The notes under the pieces: generated by a model
What the model saw: only the letters and a program-made list of their open reading frames with translations
The model's database searches: none
What the model was told of the DNA's origin: nothing
Assembly (NCBI RefSeq): GCF_029392855.1
Contig: NZ_CP113945.1
Coordinates: forward strand, 1,644,997 to 1,708,996
Source: Lactobacillus sp. ESL0680
Lineage (GTDB): Bacteria > Bacillota > Bacilli > Lactobacillales > Lactobacillaceae
Direction of reading: 5' to 3'
Length of the DNA: 64,000 bases
In this document: piece after piece, positions 35,911 to 44,244 of the stretch
How the letters are laid out: every line of letters begins with the position of its first letter
Numbering within the stretch: the first letter of the stretch is position 1
Made by a program: the position numbers and the translations under genes

Positions 35911-35940
35911 TTGACGAATTGGCATATACCAATTTATAAT
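35911..35940 (+). promoter_or_regulatory. nagB promoter with NagR-like operator
   Basis: TTGACG (35911-35916), 18 bases, TATAAT (35935-35940). The whole spacer is the inverted repeat AATTGGCATATACCAATT, close to the GntR-family NagR/YvoA (dre) operator that controls amino-sugar genes in Bacillus. A regulator bound here would block RNA polymerase. Confidence 0.7.
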
Positions 35941-35967
35941 TAGTTTATCAGTATAGGAGGAGCAACT

Positions 35968-36681
35968 ATGAAAATAATTACAACAAAAGACACTATCCAA
36001 GGCAGTGTTGAAGCTTTCAAAATTTTTAAAGATGAAATTGCAAATGGTGCTAAAGTACTCGGTCTTGCTACTGGTTCTACTCCAGTAACTTTATACCAGG
36101 AACTGACAGCAAGTAGCCTTGATACCAGTAACTTAATCAGTATCAACTTGGACGAATATGTCGGCCTAACTCCTGATAACGACCAAAGTTACCACTACTT
36201 CATGCAAAAACATCTCTTTGACAAAAAGCCATTTAAAAAGACTTATCTTCCTGATGGCATTAAGGCTATTGATGACCCAGAAGGTGCTGCAGCTGATTAC
36301 AACAAGATCATTGCCGAAAACCCAATCGACATCCAACTTTTAGGAATTGGTCAAAACGGTCACATTGCTTTTAATGAACCTGGAACCCCATTTGATTCAA
36401 TTACTCATGAAGTAAAATTGACCGCTAACACAATCAAAGCAAATTCTCGGTTTTTCGCTAATATTGATGATGTTCCCAAATCTGCTATTTGCATGGGAAT
36501 TGCTAACATTATGTCAGCCAAAAAAATCATACTGCTGGCTTTTGGCGACAGCAAAGCCAAAGCAATCAAGGCAATGATTTCGGGTCCTGTCACAGAAGAT
36601 GTACCCGCATCGGTTTTGCAACGACACCCTAACGTTACCGTGATTGTTGACCAAGCTGCTGCAAGTGAACTAACTAAATAA
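35968..36681 (+). CDS. nagB: Glucosamine-6-phosphate deaminase
   Basis: It converts glucosamine-6-phosphate to fructose-6-phosphate and ammonia, the step that feeds amino sugars into glycolysis. The 237-residue protein is the short Firmicutes form. [15 protein letters not shown] is the sugar-phosphate loop, INLDEYVGL holds the acid/base Asp, and [14 protein letters not shown] the catalytic His loop. GGAGGAG precedes the ATG. nagA is not next to it. Confidence 0.95.
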   Translation: MKIITTKDTIQGSVEAFKIFKDEIANGAKVLGLATGSTPVTLYQELTASSLDTSNLISINLDEYVGLTPDNDQSYHYFMQKHLFDKKPFKKTYLPDGIKAIDDPEGAAADYNKIIAENPIDIQLLGIGQNGHIAFNEPGTPFDSITHEVKLTANTIKANSRFFANIDDVPKSAICMGIANIMSAKKIILLAFGDSKAKAIKAMISGPVTEDVPASVLQRHPNVTVIVDQAAASELTK

Positions 36682-36688
36682 CCCATTT

Positions 36689-36720
36689 TAAAAAGCGCTG
36701 TAATTAATTCAGCGCTTTTT
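36689..36720 (+). terminator. nagB terminator
   Basis: AAAAAGCGCTG/CAGCGCTTTTT perfect hairpin with T-run. Confidence 0.85.
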
Positions 36721-36829
36721 ATGTATTTATCTATATCAAAATAAAATAATATACTTATTGGTGCATATTATTAACTAACAAAATAATCAAGGTTTATGAT
36801 AAGTTTATATACACAAAGGATGTGATCGA

Positions 36830-37384
36830 TTGAAACGCAGCAAAAAATGGCTATCAATCTTATGCCTAATACTCATTTTACCTTTGCCAGCCTATCTTTT
36901 ATGGCAAAATAGCGGCTTCTGGCAAAAATATTTACAGCTAAAATTACCACCAATCGGTAAGCTTAATCCCATCTTTACTTGGTACTTAATTGCCGTTAGT
37001 GCCATTATGGTTGTTAGTTTAATTATTAGCTTATTAATTTTGCTTTTTTGGCCAACACAACGGAGTTTTAATTTAATTCCTAAACAAAGTGGACAAGTAA
37101 AAGTCACCAGTAAAGCCGTCAACGGCTTTATCTTGAGCTCGTTAAATGACCTCCCCTACTTAAACAATGCCAAAGTTGATTCCAAATTGACTAAACGTCA
37201 TATCAAAATCACGGTCAGTGGTGATCTTGGAGCTGGTGAAAACGTAGCTAATTTGCTTGAAGATTACCTTCAAAAAGTAAAAGTCGACCTCAAGCAACTA
37301 TTAGGAATTGAACAGAAACCCAAAATTAGAATTAAATTTACTAACTACCATAACGGCGAAGTGCCCGAGAAGCGCGTTCAGTAA
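36830..37384 (+). CDS. amaP: AmaP-like Asp23 membrane anchor
   Basis: It starts with TTG after AAAGGATG. The 184-residue protein has two N-terminal membrane helices (ILCLILILPLPAYLLW and WYLIAVSAIMVVSLIISLLILLF) followed by a cytoplasmic Asp23-like domain. AmaP anchors Asp23 to the membrane in staphylococci. It is the first gene of a three-gene cluster with a DUF2273 peptide and Asp23/Gls24, spaced 11 and 21 bases. Confidence 0.8.
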   Translation: MKRSKKWLSILCLILILPLPAYLLWQNSGFWQKYLQLKLPPIGKLNPIFTWYLIAVSAIMVVSLIISLLILLFWPTQRSFNLIPKQSGQVKVTSKAVNGFILSSLNDLPYLNNAKVDSKLTKRHIKITVSGDLGAGENVANLLEDYLQKVKVDLKQLLGIEQKPKIRIKFTNYHNGEVPEKRVQ

Positions 37385-37395
37385 AGGAGGCTAAA

Positions 37396-37575
37396 ATGAA
37401 AGAAATTTTGCAGAATCACCTTCCAGAAATAAGTGGCGCTACAATTGGGCTGCTTTTAGCATTTTGCTTTTTGTGGCTAGGCTTTTTTAAAACAATTTTT
37501 GTAATTGTAATGCTAATTTGCGGTTTAATAGCCGGACACTTTTGGCCGCTACTAAAAAAGCTAATGAACAAGTAA
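37396..37575 (+). CDS. DUF2273 small membrane protein
   Basis: The 59-residue peptide has two hydrophobic helices (ISGATIGLLLAFCFLWLGFF and TIFVIVMLICGLIAG) and the family's FWPLLKKLMNK end. AAAGGAGG precedes the ATG. DUF2273 genes sit almost always between amaP and asp23, as here, so it is taken to be part of the same membrane complex. Confidence 0.85.
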   Translation: MKEILQNHLPEISGATIGLLLAFCFLWLGFFKTIFVIVMLICGLIAGHFWPLLKKLMNK

Positions 37576-37596
37576 TTTATCAAGGAGATTTTTAAT

Positions 37597-38088
37597 ATGA
37601 CACAAACAAATTCAAATCAAGAAATTAAGGGCGAGTTAAAATATGATTCTAAAGTGATTCAAAAAATCATCGGTATTGCCTTATCAGGCATCAAAGGACT
37701 ATTAACTGTCGACGGCGGCTTCTTCTCCAATTTAACTGATAAAATTGTTAATAATAATGACGTTACAACCGGCGTCAACGTCGAAGTTGGCAAGACACAA
37801 GTTGCCGTTGATATTGATATTGTTGCAGAATATGGCGTACAAATTACTAAATTATACGACCAAATCAAAGAAAGAATTTACAATAAAGTCAAAGAAATGA
37901 CTGGTCTTGATACTGTCGAAGTTAACGTCACTGTTGTTGACATTAAAACTCAGGAACAACATCAAAAAGATTCTGTCAGTCTGCAAGATCGGATAACAGG
38001 CGCAAATAAAACGACTAAAGACAAGCATGATAATCAAAAAGATAACCATAAAACAGAAGACAACGACAAAAAAGACAGAGTAAAATAA
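37597..38088 (+). CDS. Asp23/Gls24 family alkaline shock protein
   Basis: The 163-residue cytoplasmic protein has the Asp23 core (GELKYDSKVIQKIIGIALSG, VEVGKTQVAVDIDIVAEYG, LDTVEVNVTVVDI) and a highly charged Lys/Asp-rich tail of about 35 residues. Family members gather at the membrane through AmaP and respond to envelope or alkaline stress. It is the last gene of the cluster and is followed by a terminator. Confidence 0.92.
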   Translation: MTQTNSNQEIKGELKYDSKVIQKIIGIALSGIKGLLTVDGGFFSNLTDKIVNNNDVTTGVNVEVGKTQVAVDIDIVAEYGVQITKLYDQIKERIYNKVKEMTGLDTVEVNVTVVDIKTQEQHQKDSVSLQDRITGANKTTKDKHDNQKDNHKTEDNDKKDRVK

Positions 38089-38106
38089 TTTTCCTTACCT
38101 TTCAAA

Positions 38107-38142
38107 TAAAAATGGCAGTGAACTAATTCACTGCCATTTTTA
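38107..38142 (+). terminator. asp23 cluster terminator
   Basis: AAAATGGCAGTGAA/TTCACTGCCATTTTT hairpin, then a Noc-like palindrome. Confidence 0.85.
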
Positions 38143-38156
38143 TTTCCCGGGAAATA
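38141..38156. promoter_or_regulatory. Noc-like binding site (NBS) 2
   Basis: TATTTCCCGGGAAATA, identical over all 16 bases to the site at 27948. It again abuts a terminator. Confidence 0.75.
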
Positions 38157-38247
38157 TCTATTCAATTATGATAGTGCAACAATTCTCTGCTTGCCCTTTC
38201 AAAATGATTTCACCATAATTTATTTATCAAATATGGAGGAAAGAAAA

Positions 38248-38871
38248 ATGAAATTTGGTGAACACTTAAAGCAAGCGCGAATTACGCGCCATTTAACTCA
38301 AGAAGAAGTTGCTGAAGACTTCTTCGTCAGCAGGCAGACCATTTCTAGTTGGGAAAACGAAAAGACTTACCCTGACATGTCTAGTCTAATTAAATTAAGT
38401 GACTACTACCAAATTTCTCTTGATACCTTATTAAAGGAGGATTCAGGCATGCGTGAATATTTAGAAAAAAAGAATGTTGCCCAAGAATTAAAAAATATCA
38501 AAAAATATTTAGAGTTGATCGATTCAATAATATTAATTGTTTGTTTAGCCAAGATGCTTGATGTTATTAAACTTCATGGCTTCTTCTTGCTGCTAATATT
38601 AATTCAAATTCCTTTAGTAAAGGCTATTAGACATATCAATGATTTTAATAACTTAAACAATTTAGGGATCGAATCAAAGTATCACCAATTCTTTAAAAAA
38701 CATGGTTGGCTAGAATATCTTATTTTTATAATAATACCTTTAATGCAATTAGGTGCTAACTTATTACATGATCCCAAATCAGACCATCTAATAGATATAA
38801 TTGGTGCAATTATGGAGATACTGATACTTTGGTTGTTTGCTTACATATTCAACAAAAAGCACAATTATTAA
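38248..38871 (+). CDS. XRE-family regulator with membrane C-terminus (copy 1)
   Basis: The start at 38248 (MKFGEHLKQA) follows GGAGGAAAG; the longer frame from 38191 would place this site inside the gene. The 207-residue protein has an XRE helix-turn-helix (LTQEEVAEDFFVSRQTISSW, residues 16-35) and then, from about residue 85, three to four membrane helices. It may sense a membrane signal. It is the first of an XRE-CPBP-XRE trio, 21 bases from the protease gene. Confidence 0.85.
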   Translation: MKFGEHLKQARITRHLTQEEVAEDFFVSRQTISSWENEKTYPDMSSLIKLSDYYQISLDTLLKEDSGMREYLEKKNVAQELKNIKKYLELIDSIILIVCLAKMLDVIKLHGFFLLLILIQIPLVKAIRHINDFNNLNNLGIESKYHQFFKKHGWLEYLIFIIIPLMQLGANLLHDPKSDHLIDIIGAIMEILILWLFAYIFNKKHNY

Positions 38872-38892
38872 TATTTAGAAGCGAGATTAATC

Positions 38893-40101
38893 ATGGTTTC
38901 AGAATTAACTATTAAAAAATGGCATTTTTGCCAAACCTTAATACAATCAATTATTTTATTAGCAGTTCTTATTTTAGAACTAGTCAAGCAGCATTTTTCC
39001 TTAGCAAACAAAGCCTTGACATCATGGATACTCATCCTAATTTTAGCAATTCTTAGCTGCCTACAATTTACATTATTAAAAAAGAAACAAAATCCCCATC
39101 GTCGACTAGTCCAATTTAATTATTACTGGGAGAGCTTCAGTATTACATTATCGCTCCAGCTCACATTGTATTTAATAATCATAATCTTAAATAAATATCA
39201 TATCCTAACTAATACTTTTTGGATTGCATTGGCTACCCTGTATTCACTTATCATGTATATTCCAATGGCTAAACTAGCACTAAGCAAAATCAAAAGTACT
39301 TGGGGACGAATTTTATTTCCAGCCTCTATTATGTTTTCACTTTTGCTCTCTGCACCAGATACCTTTACATATACTAAAAAAATTGCAGATTGGTTAATAA
39401 TTCTTAATACTTCCGGATTCAGCGGCGGAATAATTTTTGTCATCATTATGTTAATCGCGATGCACAATTGGGGATTTCAGGTGCCAAATTGGCGCATTAG
39501 TAAACGAGCCTCTAAAGCAATTATTGGAATTATTCTGTTATTCATCATTGTTAAGTGCCTATTTAATGGCTTCAATGCTAGTGAATCCTGGACAAGTATT
39601 TTAACCTCATGGGACTTCCACCTAGCAAAGTCGATAACAATTCCTATTTTCGATTCTATTAAAGCCGGGTTTGCCGAAGAATGGCTAATGCGCTTTTGTG
39701 TTTTAAATTTATTACTACGATATTTTAAAAACTATCACAATCAAATTCTCTGGGCCGTTTTAAGTGATGGGCTAATTTTTGGCTTATTACATTCAACAAA
39801 CTTTCTTAACCAATCTGCTTCTGCCACCTTGCAGCAAATGCTGGGCGCTTGTTGTGCTGGCTTTGTTTTTGCGGCAATCTATTTATACTCTGACTCGATC
39901 TTAATCAGTATGGGTTATCACGCCCTATACGATACTGCAATGGCAATCACAGCAGGTTCACTAACAATGACTTCACCTTCTGCTTTCGATTGGCAAGAAA
40001 CTATTCTATTAGCAATCATTGATATTATTTTTGCTTACTTTTTAATTTCCGGCTCACGAAAAGATACAATTGAGTATAATTTAAGATGTAGAAAATTATG
40101 A
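38893..40101 (+). CDS. CPBP family glutamic-type intramembrane protease
   Basis: The 402-residue protein has about ten membrane helices. The CPBP motifs are in the C-terminal half: FAEEWLMRF (EExxxR), FGLLHSTNF (FxxxH) and SMGYHALYDTA. It is much larger than the CPBP protein at 31187 because of about 200 extra N-terminal membrane residues. Being enclosed by two near-identical XRE membrane regulators suggests a regulated self-protection or signalling unit. The peptide substrate is unknown. Confidence 0.8.
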   Translation: MVSELTIKKWHFCQTLIQSIILLAVLILELVKQHFSLANKALTSWILILILAILSCLQFTLLKKKQNPHRRLVQFNYYWESFSITLSLQLTLYLIIIILNKYHILTNTFWIALATLYSLIMYIPMAKLALSKIKSTWGRILFPASIMFSLLLSAPDTFTYTKKIADWLIILNTSGFSGGIIFVIIMLIAMHNWGFQVPNWRISKRASKAIIGIILLFIIVKCLFNGFNASESWTSILTSWDFHLAKSITIPIFDSIKAGFAEEWLMRFCVLNLLLRYFKNYHNQILWAVLSDGLIFGLLHSTNFLNQSASATLQQMLGACCAGFVFAAIYLYSDSILISMGYHALYDTAMAITAGSLTMTSPSAFDWQETILLAIIDIIFAYFLISGSRKDTIEYNLRCRKL

Positions 40102-40119
40102 CTTTATGAGGTTGAAAAT

Positions 40120-40764
40120 ATGAGATTTGGTGAACATTTAAAACAAGTTAGGCTTGCAAAAAATTTAACACAAGAAGAAGTTGCTGAAGACTTTTTTGTT
40201 AGCAGACAAACTATTTCCAGTTGGGAAAACGAAAAAACCTATCCTGACATGGCTAGTCTAATCAAATTAAGTGACTATTATCAAATTTCTCTTGATACCT
40301 TATTAAAAGAAGATTCAGGCTTGCGCGAATATTTAGAAAAGCAAGATGTTATCACAAAATTAAAGCCAATTAAACGCTACTTAACACTTACTGCCTTTAC
40401 TTTAGCAATCTTTTGGCTGCTTGAATTTAACGGCTTAATTCACCTCCATCTATTCAATCTATTACTATTTGCCATAACATTTTTTGTTATTTCTGCCCTG
40501 ACACGCTTAAACGAATTTGACCAATCTAGTTGCCTCGGCTTGCGGTATCATTGGCAAAAATATTTTGATATTCACTTAACATTTAATCGAATAATGATGA
40601 TAGGTATTGCCATCATTTTGACTGGAATTACTATTTCACGCATTCGTACAATTGACTTTGGCATTCCTGATACGGCATATTTAATCGGTTATGTTACAGG
40701 AGTAATATCACGTTCGTTATTTTTCGCTTTATTTATTACTAAATTCTATCAACAATGCCTTTAA
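40120..40764 (+). CDS. XRE-family regulator with membrane C-terminus (copy 2)
   Basis: The 214-residue protein is a paralogue of copy 1. Residues 16-44 are identical, and about 65 of the first 75 agree. The membrane part (from residue 85, three to four helices) differs almost wholly. The DNA-binding surface is therefore conserved while the sensor domain diverges. It lies 18 bases after the CPBP gene, with GAGG before the ATG. Confidence 0.85.
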   Translation: MRFGEHLKQVRLAKNLTQEEVAEDFFVSRQTISSWENEKTYPDMASLIKLSDYYQISLDTLLKEDSGLREYLEKQDVITKLKPIKRYLTLTAFTLAIFWLLEFNGLIHLHLFNLLLFAITFFVISALTRLNEFDQSSCLGLRYHWQKYFDIHLTFNRIMMIGIAIILTGITISRIRTIDFGIPDTAYLIGYVTGVISRSLFFALFITKFYQQCL

Positions 40765-40765
40765 T

Positions 40766-40804
40766 AAAAAAATACGACAAGTTATTTGCTTGTCGTATTT
40801 TTTG
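40766..40804 (+). terminator. XRE-CPBP-XRE terminator
   Basis: AATACGACAAG/CTTGTCGTATT perfect hairpin with T-run. Confidence 0.85.
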
Positions 40805-40832
40805 CTTTTTCTTTAGTAAAGATCCTTCATTA

Positions 40833-40848
40833 TGTTACATGTGAAACA
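40833..40848. promoter_or_regulatory. parS-like site 2
   Basis: TGTTACATGTGAAACA differs at one position from the ParB consensus TGTTNCACGTGAAACA. It is intergenic between convergent genes. Confidence 0.7.
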
Positions 40849-40852
40849 TGAG

Positions 40853-41377
40853 CTATTCAATTAGTTGCTTAACTTCACTAATTTCCTTTTCCAAAGATTG
40901 CATACCGTCTAGTACTAAGTCTGCACTCTTTGCAATATACTCTTGATTATCAACATATAATGGCCTAACCGTTGACAAATATATCTTAGCCCAAGCAATT
41001 ATTTCTGCTGCAGTTTTATTTTGATCATCACGAATTATCTGCCTTGCAAAAGCAACGTCTAATGGCGTTTTAATATAAACTACCCAATCTATATACGGCT
41101 TTAAAACCTTATAACAATAACCAAAAGGAAAATCAAGCAAAATTAGAGGTACAGTATTATATATTTTTCTAAAGTCCCTCATCAATTCGCTAATATCGTA
41201 CTGATTTATAGCATCTTTTAATGGTACTGTTGGTTCTGGTGCATTGGGTAACTGATCGATATCATAATCATCAAATGAAAGAACTTTGCTAGATGAATAT
41301 AACTTGCTTAATTGATTAATTAATGTAGTTTTTCCACTTGCGGTTACACCACTGACTACAAGTACTTTACTTTTCAT
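40853..41377 (-). CDS. P-loop kinase, uridine-kinase-like
   Basis: The start at 41377 follows AGGAAA and is preferred to 41404. The 174-residue protein opens KVLVVSGVTASGKTTLI (Walker A GVTASGKT, as in uridine/cytidine kinases). LSFDDYDIDQLP follows in the place of the substrate loop, and LILLDFPFGYCY is Walker-B-like. It is shorter than uridine kinase (about 210) and lacks part of the nucleoside-binding region, so the phosphate acceptor is uncertain. It is monocistronic. Confidence 0.7.
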   Translation of the reverse strand: MKSKVLVVSGVTASGKTTLINQLSKLYSSSKVLSFDDYDIDQLPNAPEPTVPLKDAINQYDISELMRDFRKIYNTVPLILLDFPFGYCYKVLKPYIDWVVYIKTPLDVAFARQIIRDDQNKTAAEIIAWAKIYLSTVRPLYVDNQEYIAKSADLVLDGMQSLEKEISEVKQLIE

Positions 41378-41511
41378 TGATTTTTCCTGCTTAAAAAAGT
41401 CCATTCACTATAAATTAAAATCAAAATAATAACAATTTATATTGTAAAGCTGATGCTTATAAGATACAATGATTTCATCAAGAATTAACTTTTACACTGA
41501 AAGGATACCCC

Positions 41512-42150
41512 ATGAACAAAACTGCAAAAATTTTAGGTTTATCAGTTGCAGCGTTAAGTTTAGCAGGCAGCTACTTCACCACAAACGAGGTTAGTGCTAA
41601 AACTACCACCACACATATTACTGGCAAAAAGAACGTTAAAAAGACGTCCAAGGGTACCAAATACGGCTTTAAAAAAGCTTTTGTATTTTCAAAAGAGTTA
41701 CAAGGCAAATGGTACAGCAACAACAATTTGACTCCTGAGCCTCTCGAAATAGGTAAGTCATCATTAGTTCTGCCATACACTAGTAAAAAGGCAAAAGCCG
41801 TAGTTATCGGCAAAGTTAAGGGAACTAACAAATATCCTTGGCAAATGAGCGGCAGCTGGAAATCAAAGCATGCCAAAGCTTTCGCCAACATAATACGCGG
41901 CTCATATAAGACAATTAATCAGACTAAATGGACCATTCTTAGTCCAGCAGATGAAAAATCAATTAGTGTTGGATATGCTTATACTACCAAAGATGAAAAA
42001 ATTGATGGTGAAACAATCAGAGTTGTTTTTGAAGCACTCCCTGATAATGGCAAGGTAATCAACCAATACTTCACGAGCAAAGACTTAGCTGACAAGTATT
42101 CTGCAACTAAATTTACTGATGTGACTTATTCAGACATCAACCTAAAATAA
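41512..42150 (+). CDS. Secreted protein of unknown function
   Basis: The 212-residue product has a signal peptide (KILGLSVAALSLAGSYF, cleavage expected after VSA near residue 29). The mature part is lysine-rich with aromatic beta-type segments (FSKELQGKWYSNNNLTPEPL, YPWQMSGSWKSKHAK). The pattern KGTKYGFKKAFVFSKELQGKW recalls other small Lactobacillus exported proteins of unknown role. No anchor motif is seen. AAAGGA precedes the ATG. Confidence 0.65.
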   Translation: MNKTAKILGLSVAALSLAGSYFTTNEVSAKTTTTHITGKKNVKKTSKGTKYGFKKAFVFSKELQGKWYSNNNLTPEPLEIGKSSLVLPYTSKKAKAVVIGKVKGTNKYPWQMSGSWKSKHAKAFANIIRGSYKTINQTKWTILSPADEKSISVGYAYTTKDEKIDGETIRVVFEALPDNGKVINQYFTSKDLADKYSATKFTDVTYSDINLK

Positions 42151-42162
42151 TATTATTTTTAA

Positions 42163-42203
42163 TAAAAAAGACGAGTAAGAATATATTTCTTACTCGTTTT
42201 TTT
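42163..42203 (+). terminator. Terminator of 41512 gene
   Basis: AAAGACGAGTAAGA/TCTTACTCGTTTTT hairpin with T-run, directly followed by a parS-like site. Confidence 0.8.
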
Positions 42204-42204
42204 G

Positions 42205-42220
42205 TGTTTCATGTGTAACA
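42205..42220. promoter_or_regulatory. parS-like site 3
   Basis: TGTTTCATGTGTAACA, identical to the site at 35551. It follows a terminator T-run. Confidence 0.65.
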
Positions 42221-42398
42221 CTCTTTTTATATATTATATACAAATATATAATATTAGCAAAACAAATATTTTTTTGCTCTGCAATATACAAAATCACTTG
42301 ACATTTATGTAACCAGTTTAATTAACTTTTTCCTTGTTTTACCCCTACATCTCGTATTAAACTTATTAAGTATCAATATGTTGTATTTAAGAAAGAGC

Positions 42399-43049
42399 GT
42401 GATTCAAGTTATTGTTTTAAGCGGGCCAATTGGAGCCGGTAAATCCAGTTTAACCAGTATTTTAGCTGAACATTTAGGTACTCAAGCCTTCTATGAAGGA
42501 GTCGACAGCAACCCTGTTCTTCCTCTGTATTACAAGGACATGAAGCGATATACGTTTTTGCTCAATATCTACTTGCTCAACCACCGGATAGCACAGATCA
42601 ATCAAGCAGTTAAAGAAAAAAATAGTGTTTCAGACCGGTCAATTTATGAAGATGCCCTCTTCTTCAAAATGAACGCAGACAGTAACGTCGCTGATCCTAC
42701 AGAATTTCAAATTTACGACGGTCTGCTCGAAAACATGATGGAAGATACTCCTGGCAATCCAAGTAAAAAACCGGATTTACTCATTTACATTCATGTATCG
42801 CTGGAAACAATGCTCAAACGCATTAAAAAGCGCGGTCGCTCTTATGAACAAATCAGTACAGACCCTAGTCTAAAAGACTATTATGCGCGTCTTATCCGCT
42901 ACTATGAGCCATGGTATGAAAACTACAATGCTTCACCCAAAATAGCAATTGATGGCGATAAATTCGATTTTATTGTTGATGAAGATGCTAAACAAAAAGT
43001 TTTGCGGCAAATTGATGACAAATTGCGCGAAATAGGTAATTTAAAATAA
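42399..43049 (+). CDS. dgk: Deoxyguanosine kinase subunit
   Basis: This nucleoside salvage enzyme phosphorylates deoxyguanosine; in L. acidophilus it forms a heterodimer with dAK. A GTG start is chosen because it aligns with the start of the downstream paralogue ([16 protein letters not shown]) and has GAAAGAG upstream; the frame could extend to 42378. The 216-residue protein has the P-loop GPIGAGKSS, the [16 protein letters not shown] substrate loop and an LID segment KKRGRSYEQ. Identity as dGK rather than dAK comes from [15 protein letters not shown] and VADPTEF, as I recall the L. acidophilus pair. Confidence 0.85.
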   Translation: MIQVIVLSGPIGAGKSSLTSILAEHLGTQAFYEGVDSNPVLPLYYKDMKRYTFLLNIYLLNHRIAQINQAVKEKNSVSDRSIYEDALFFKMNADSNVADPTEFQIYDGLLENMMEDTPGNPSKKPDLLIYIHVSLETMLKRIKKRGRSYEQISTDPSLKDYYARLIRYYEPWYENYNASPKIAIDGDKFDFIVDEDAKQKVLRQIDDKLREIGNLK

Positions 43050-43061
43050 AGAAGGAACGTG

Positions 43062-43748
43062 ATGACAGTTATTGTTTTAAGCGGGCCAATTGGAGCCGGT
43101 AAATCCAGTCTAACCAGTATTTTAGCAGATTATTTAGGTACCAAGCCTTTTTACGAAAGCGTTGATGACAACCCTGTTTTACCGCTTTTTTACGCTGATC
43201 CTAAAAAATATGCCTTTCTATTGCAGGTATTTTTCTTAAATACACGTTTTCGCAGTATTAAAAATGCTTTAACAGAAGACAACAATGTTCTAGATCGGTC
43301 AATCTATGAAGATGCCCTTTTCTTCCAAATGAACGCCGATATTGGCCGGGCAACCCCAGAAGAAGTGGACACATATTATGAATTATTAAATAATATGATG
43401 AGTGAGCTTACTCATATGCCGAAAAAGAACCCTGATCTGTTAGTCCACATTAATGTTTCTTACGAAACGATGATTAACCGTATTCAAAAGCGTGGCCGTC
43501 CCTATGAGCAGCTTAGCTATGATGCAACTCTTGAAGACTACTACAAACGTCTTTTGCGCTACTACAAGCCATGGTATGAAAAGTACGACTATTCACCTAA
43601 GATGGAAATTGACGGCGACAGTCTTGATTTTATGACTGATGAAGATGCACGTAAAACTGTCTTAGACCAAATCGTTGCCAAATTAAAAGAAGTTGGCAAG
43701 TTACCTGAGTCATGGGACAAGCCAACTGACATCAAAATTTCTAAATAA
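43062..43748 (+). CDS. dak: Deoxyadenosine kinase subunit
   Basis: This is the partner of the preceding kinase, 12 bases downstream, with GAAGGAA before the start. The 228-residue protein shares the P-loop GPIGAGKSS and [16 protein letters not shown], and differs in [18 protein letters not shown] and a longer C-terminal tail. It phosphorylates deoxyadenosine (and deoxycytidine) for dNTP salvage in organisms with limited ribonucleotide reduction. The first 55 coding bases after the start are almost identical in the two genes. Confidence 0.87.
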   Translation: MTVIVLSGPIGAGKSSLTSILADYLGTKPFYESVDDNPVLPLFYADPKKYAFLLQVFFLNTRFRSIKNALTEDNNVLDRSIYEDALFFQMNADIGRATPEEVDTYYELLNNMMSELTHMPKKNPDLLVHINVSYETMINRIQKRGRPYEQLSYDATLEDYYKRLLRYYKPWYEKYDYSPKMEIDGDSLDFMTDEDARKTVLDQIVAKLKEVGKLPESWDKPTDIKISK

Positions 43749-43764
43749 CTTTAACGATAACTGC

Positions 43765-43792
43765 TTGACTTATCGAATTAAGCAGCTATAAT
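43765..43792 (+). promoter_or_regulatory. Promoter of T-box operon
   Basis: TTGACT (43765-43770), 16 bases, TATAAT (43787-43792), about 20 bases before Stem I. The inverted repeat CTGCTT/AAGCAG overlapping it may also terminate the kinase genes. Confidence 0.7.
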
Positions 43793-43810
43793 TAAAAGAA
43801 AATTAAAAAG

Positions 43811-44226
43811 GTTATGAGCAGACTAGTAGTACCTAGGACTTATCAGAGAGTGTCAGTTGCTGTGAAGACATGAAGTACCTAGTGCGAATCACACCTGCGA
43901 ACCGTTTTTCTAAATAATGTAAGAAATTCCGGCGGTGCCGTTATCACCTCAGTTTTTCATATTATTGTTAAACTGACTGAGGTTATTTACGTGAGTAAAT
44001 AGCAAATTGAGGTGGAATCGCGTTAAGTCGTCCTCTTAGACAAATTAGTCTAAGAAGGCGGCTTTTTTCTTACAAATAAGAAATTCCGGCAGTCCCGTTA
44101 TCACTACAGTTCAATCCTCCATGTAAGATTGAACTGGTTGAGACTATTTGCGTGAGCAAATAGCAAATTGAGGTGGAACCACGATTAAACGTCCTCTTAG
44201 ACTTCGGTCTAAGGGGGCGTTTTTAT
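43811..44226 (+). promoter_or_regulatory. T-box riboswitch, His (CAC) specifier, duplicated antiterminator
   Basis: Stem I runs from about 43811 to 43903, with the K-turn (TATGA / GCGAAC), AGTA loop side and AGAGAGTG apical bulge. The likely specifier is CAC at 43890-43892, followed by ACC, as in many T-boxes, so it reads His. Two antiterminator modules follow, each beginning AAGAAATTCCGGC and carrying the T-box core: AGGTGGAATCGCG (44010-44022) and AGGTGGAACCACG (44171-44183). Each has its own terminator (44026-44068 and 44188-44226). Only one Stem I is present. Confidence 0.9.
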
Positions 44227-44244
44227 TATATAAGGAGAAATGCC

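Noticed and set aside
44173..44244. N-terminal extension of the His permease
   Set aside because: The extension is translated from the T-box core and terminator. The ATG at 44245 has a good ribosome binding site.
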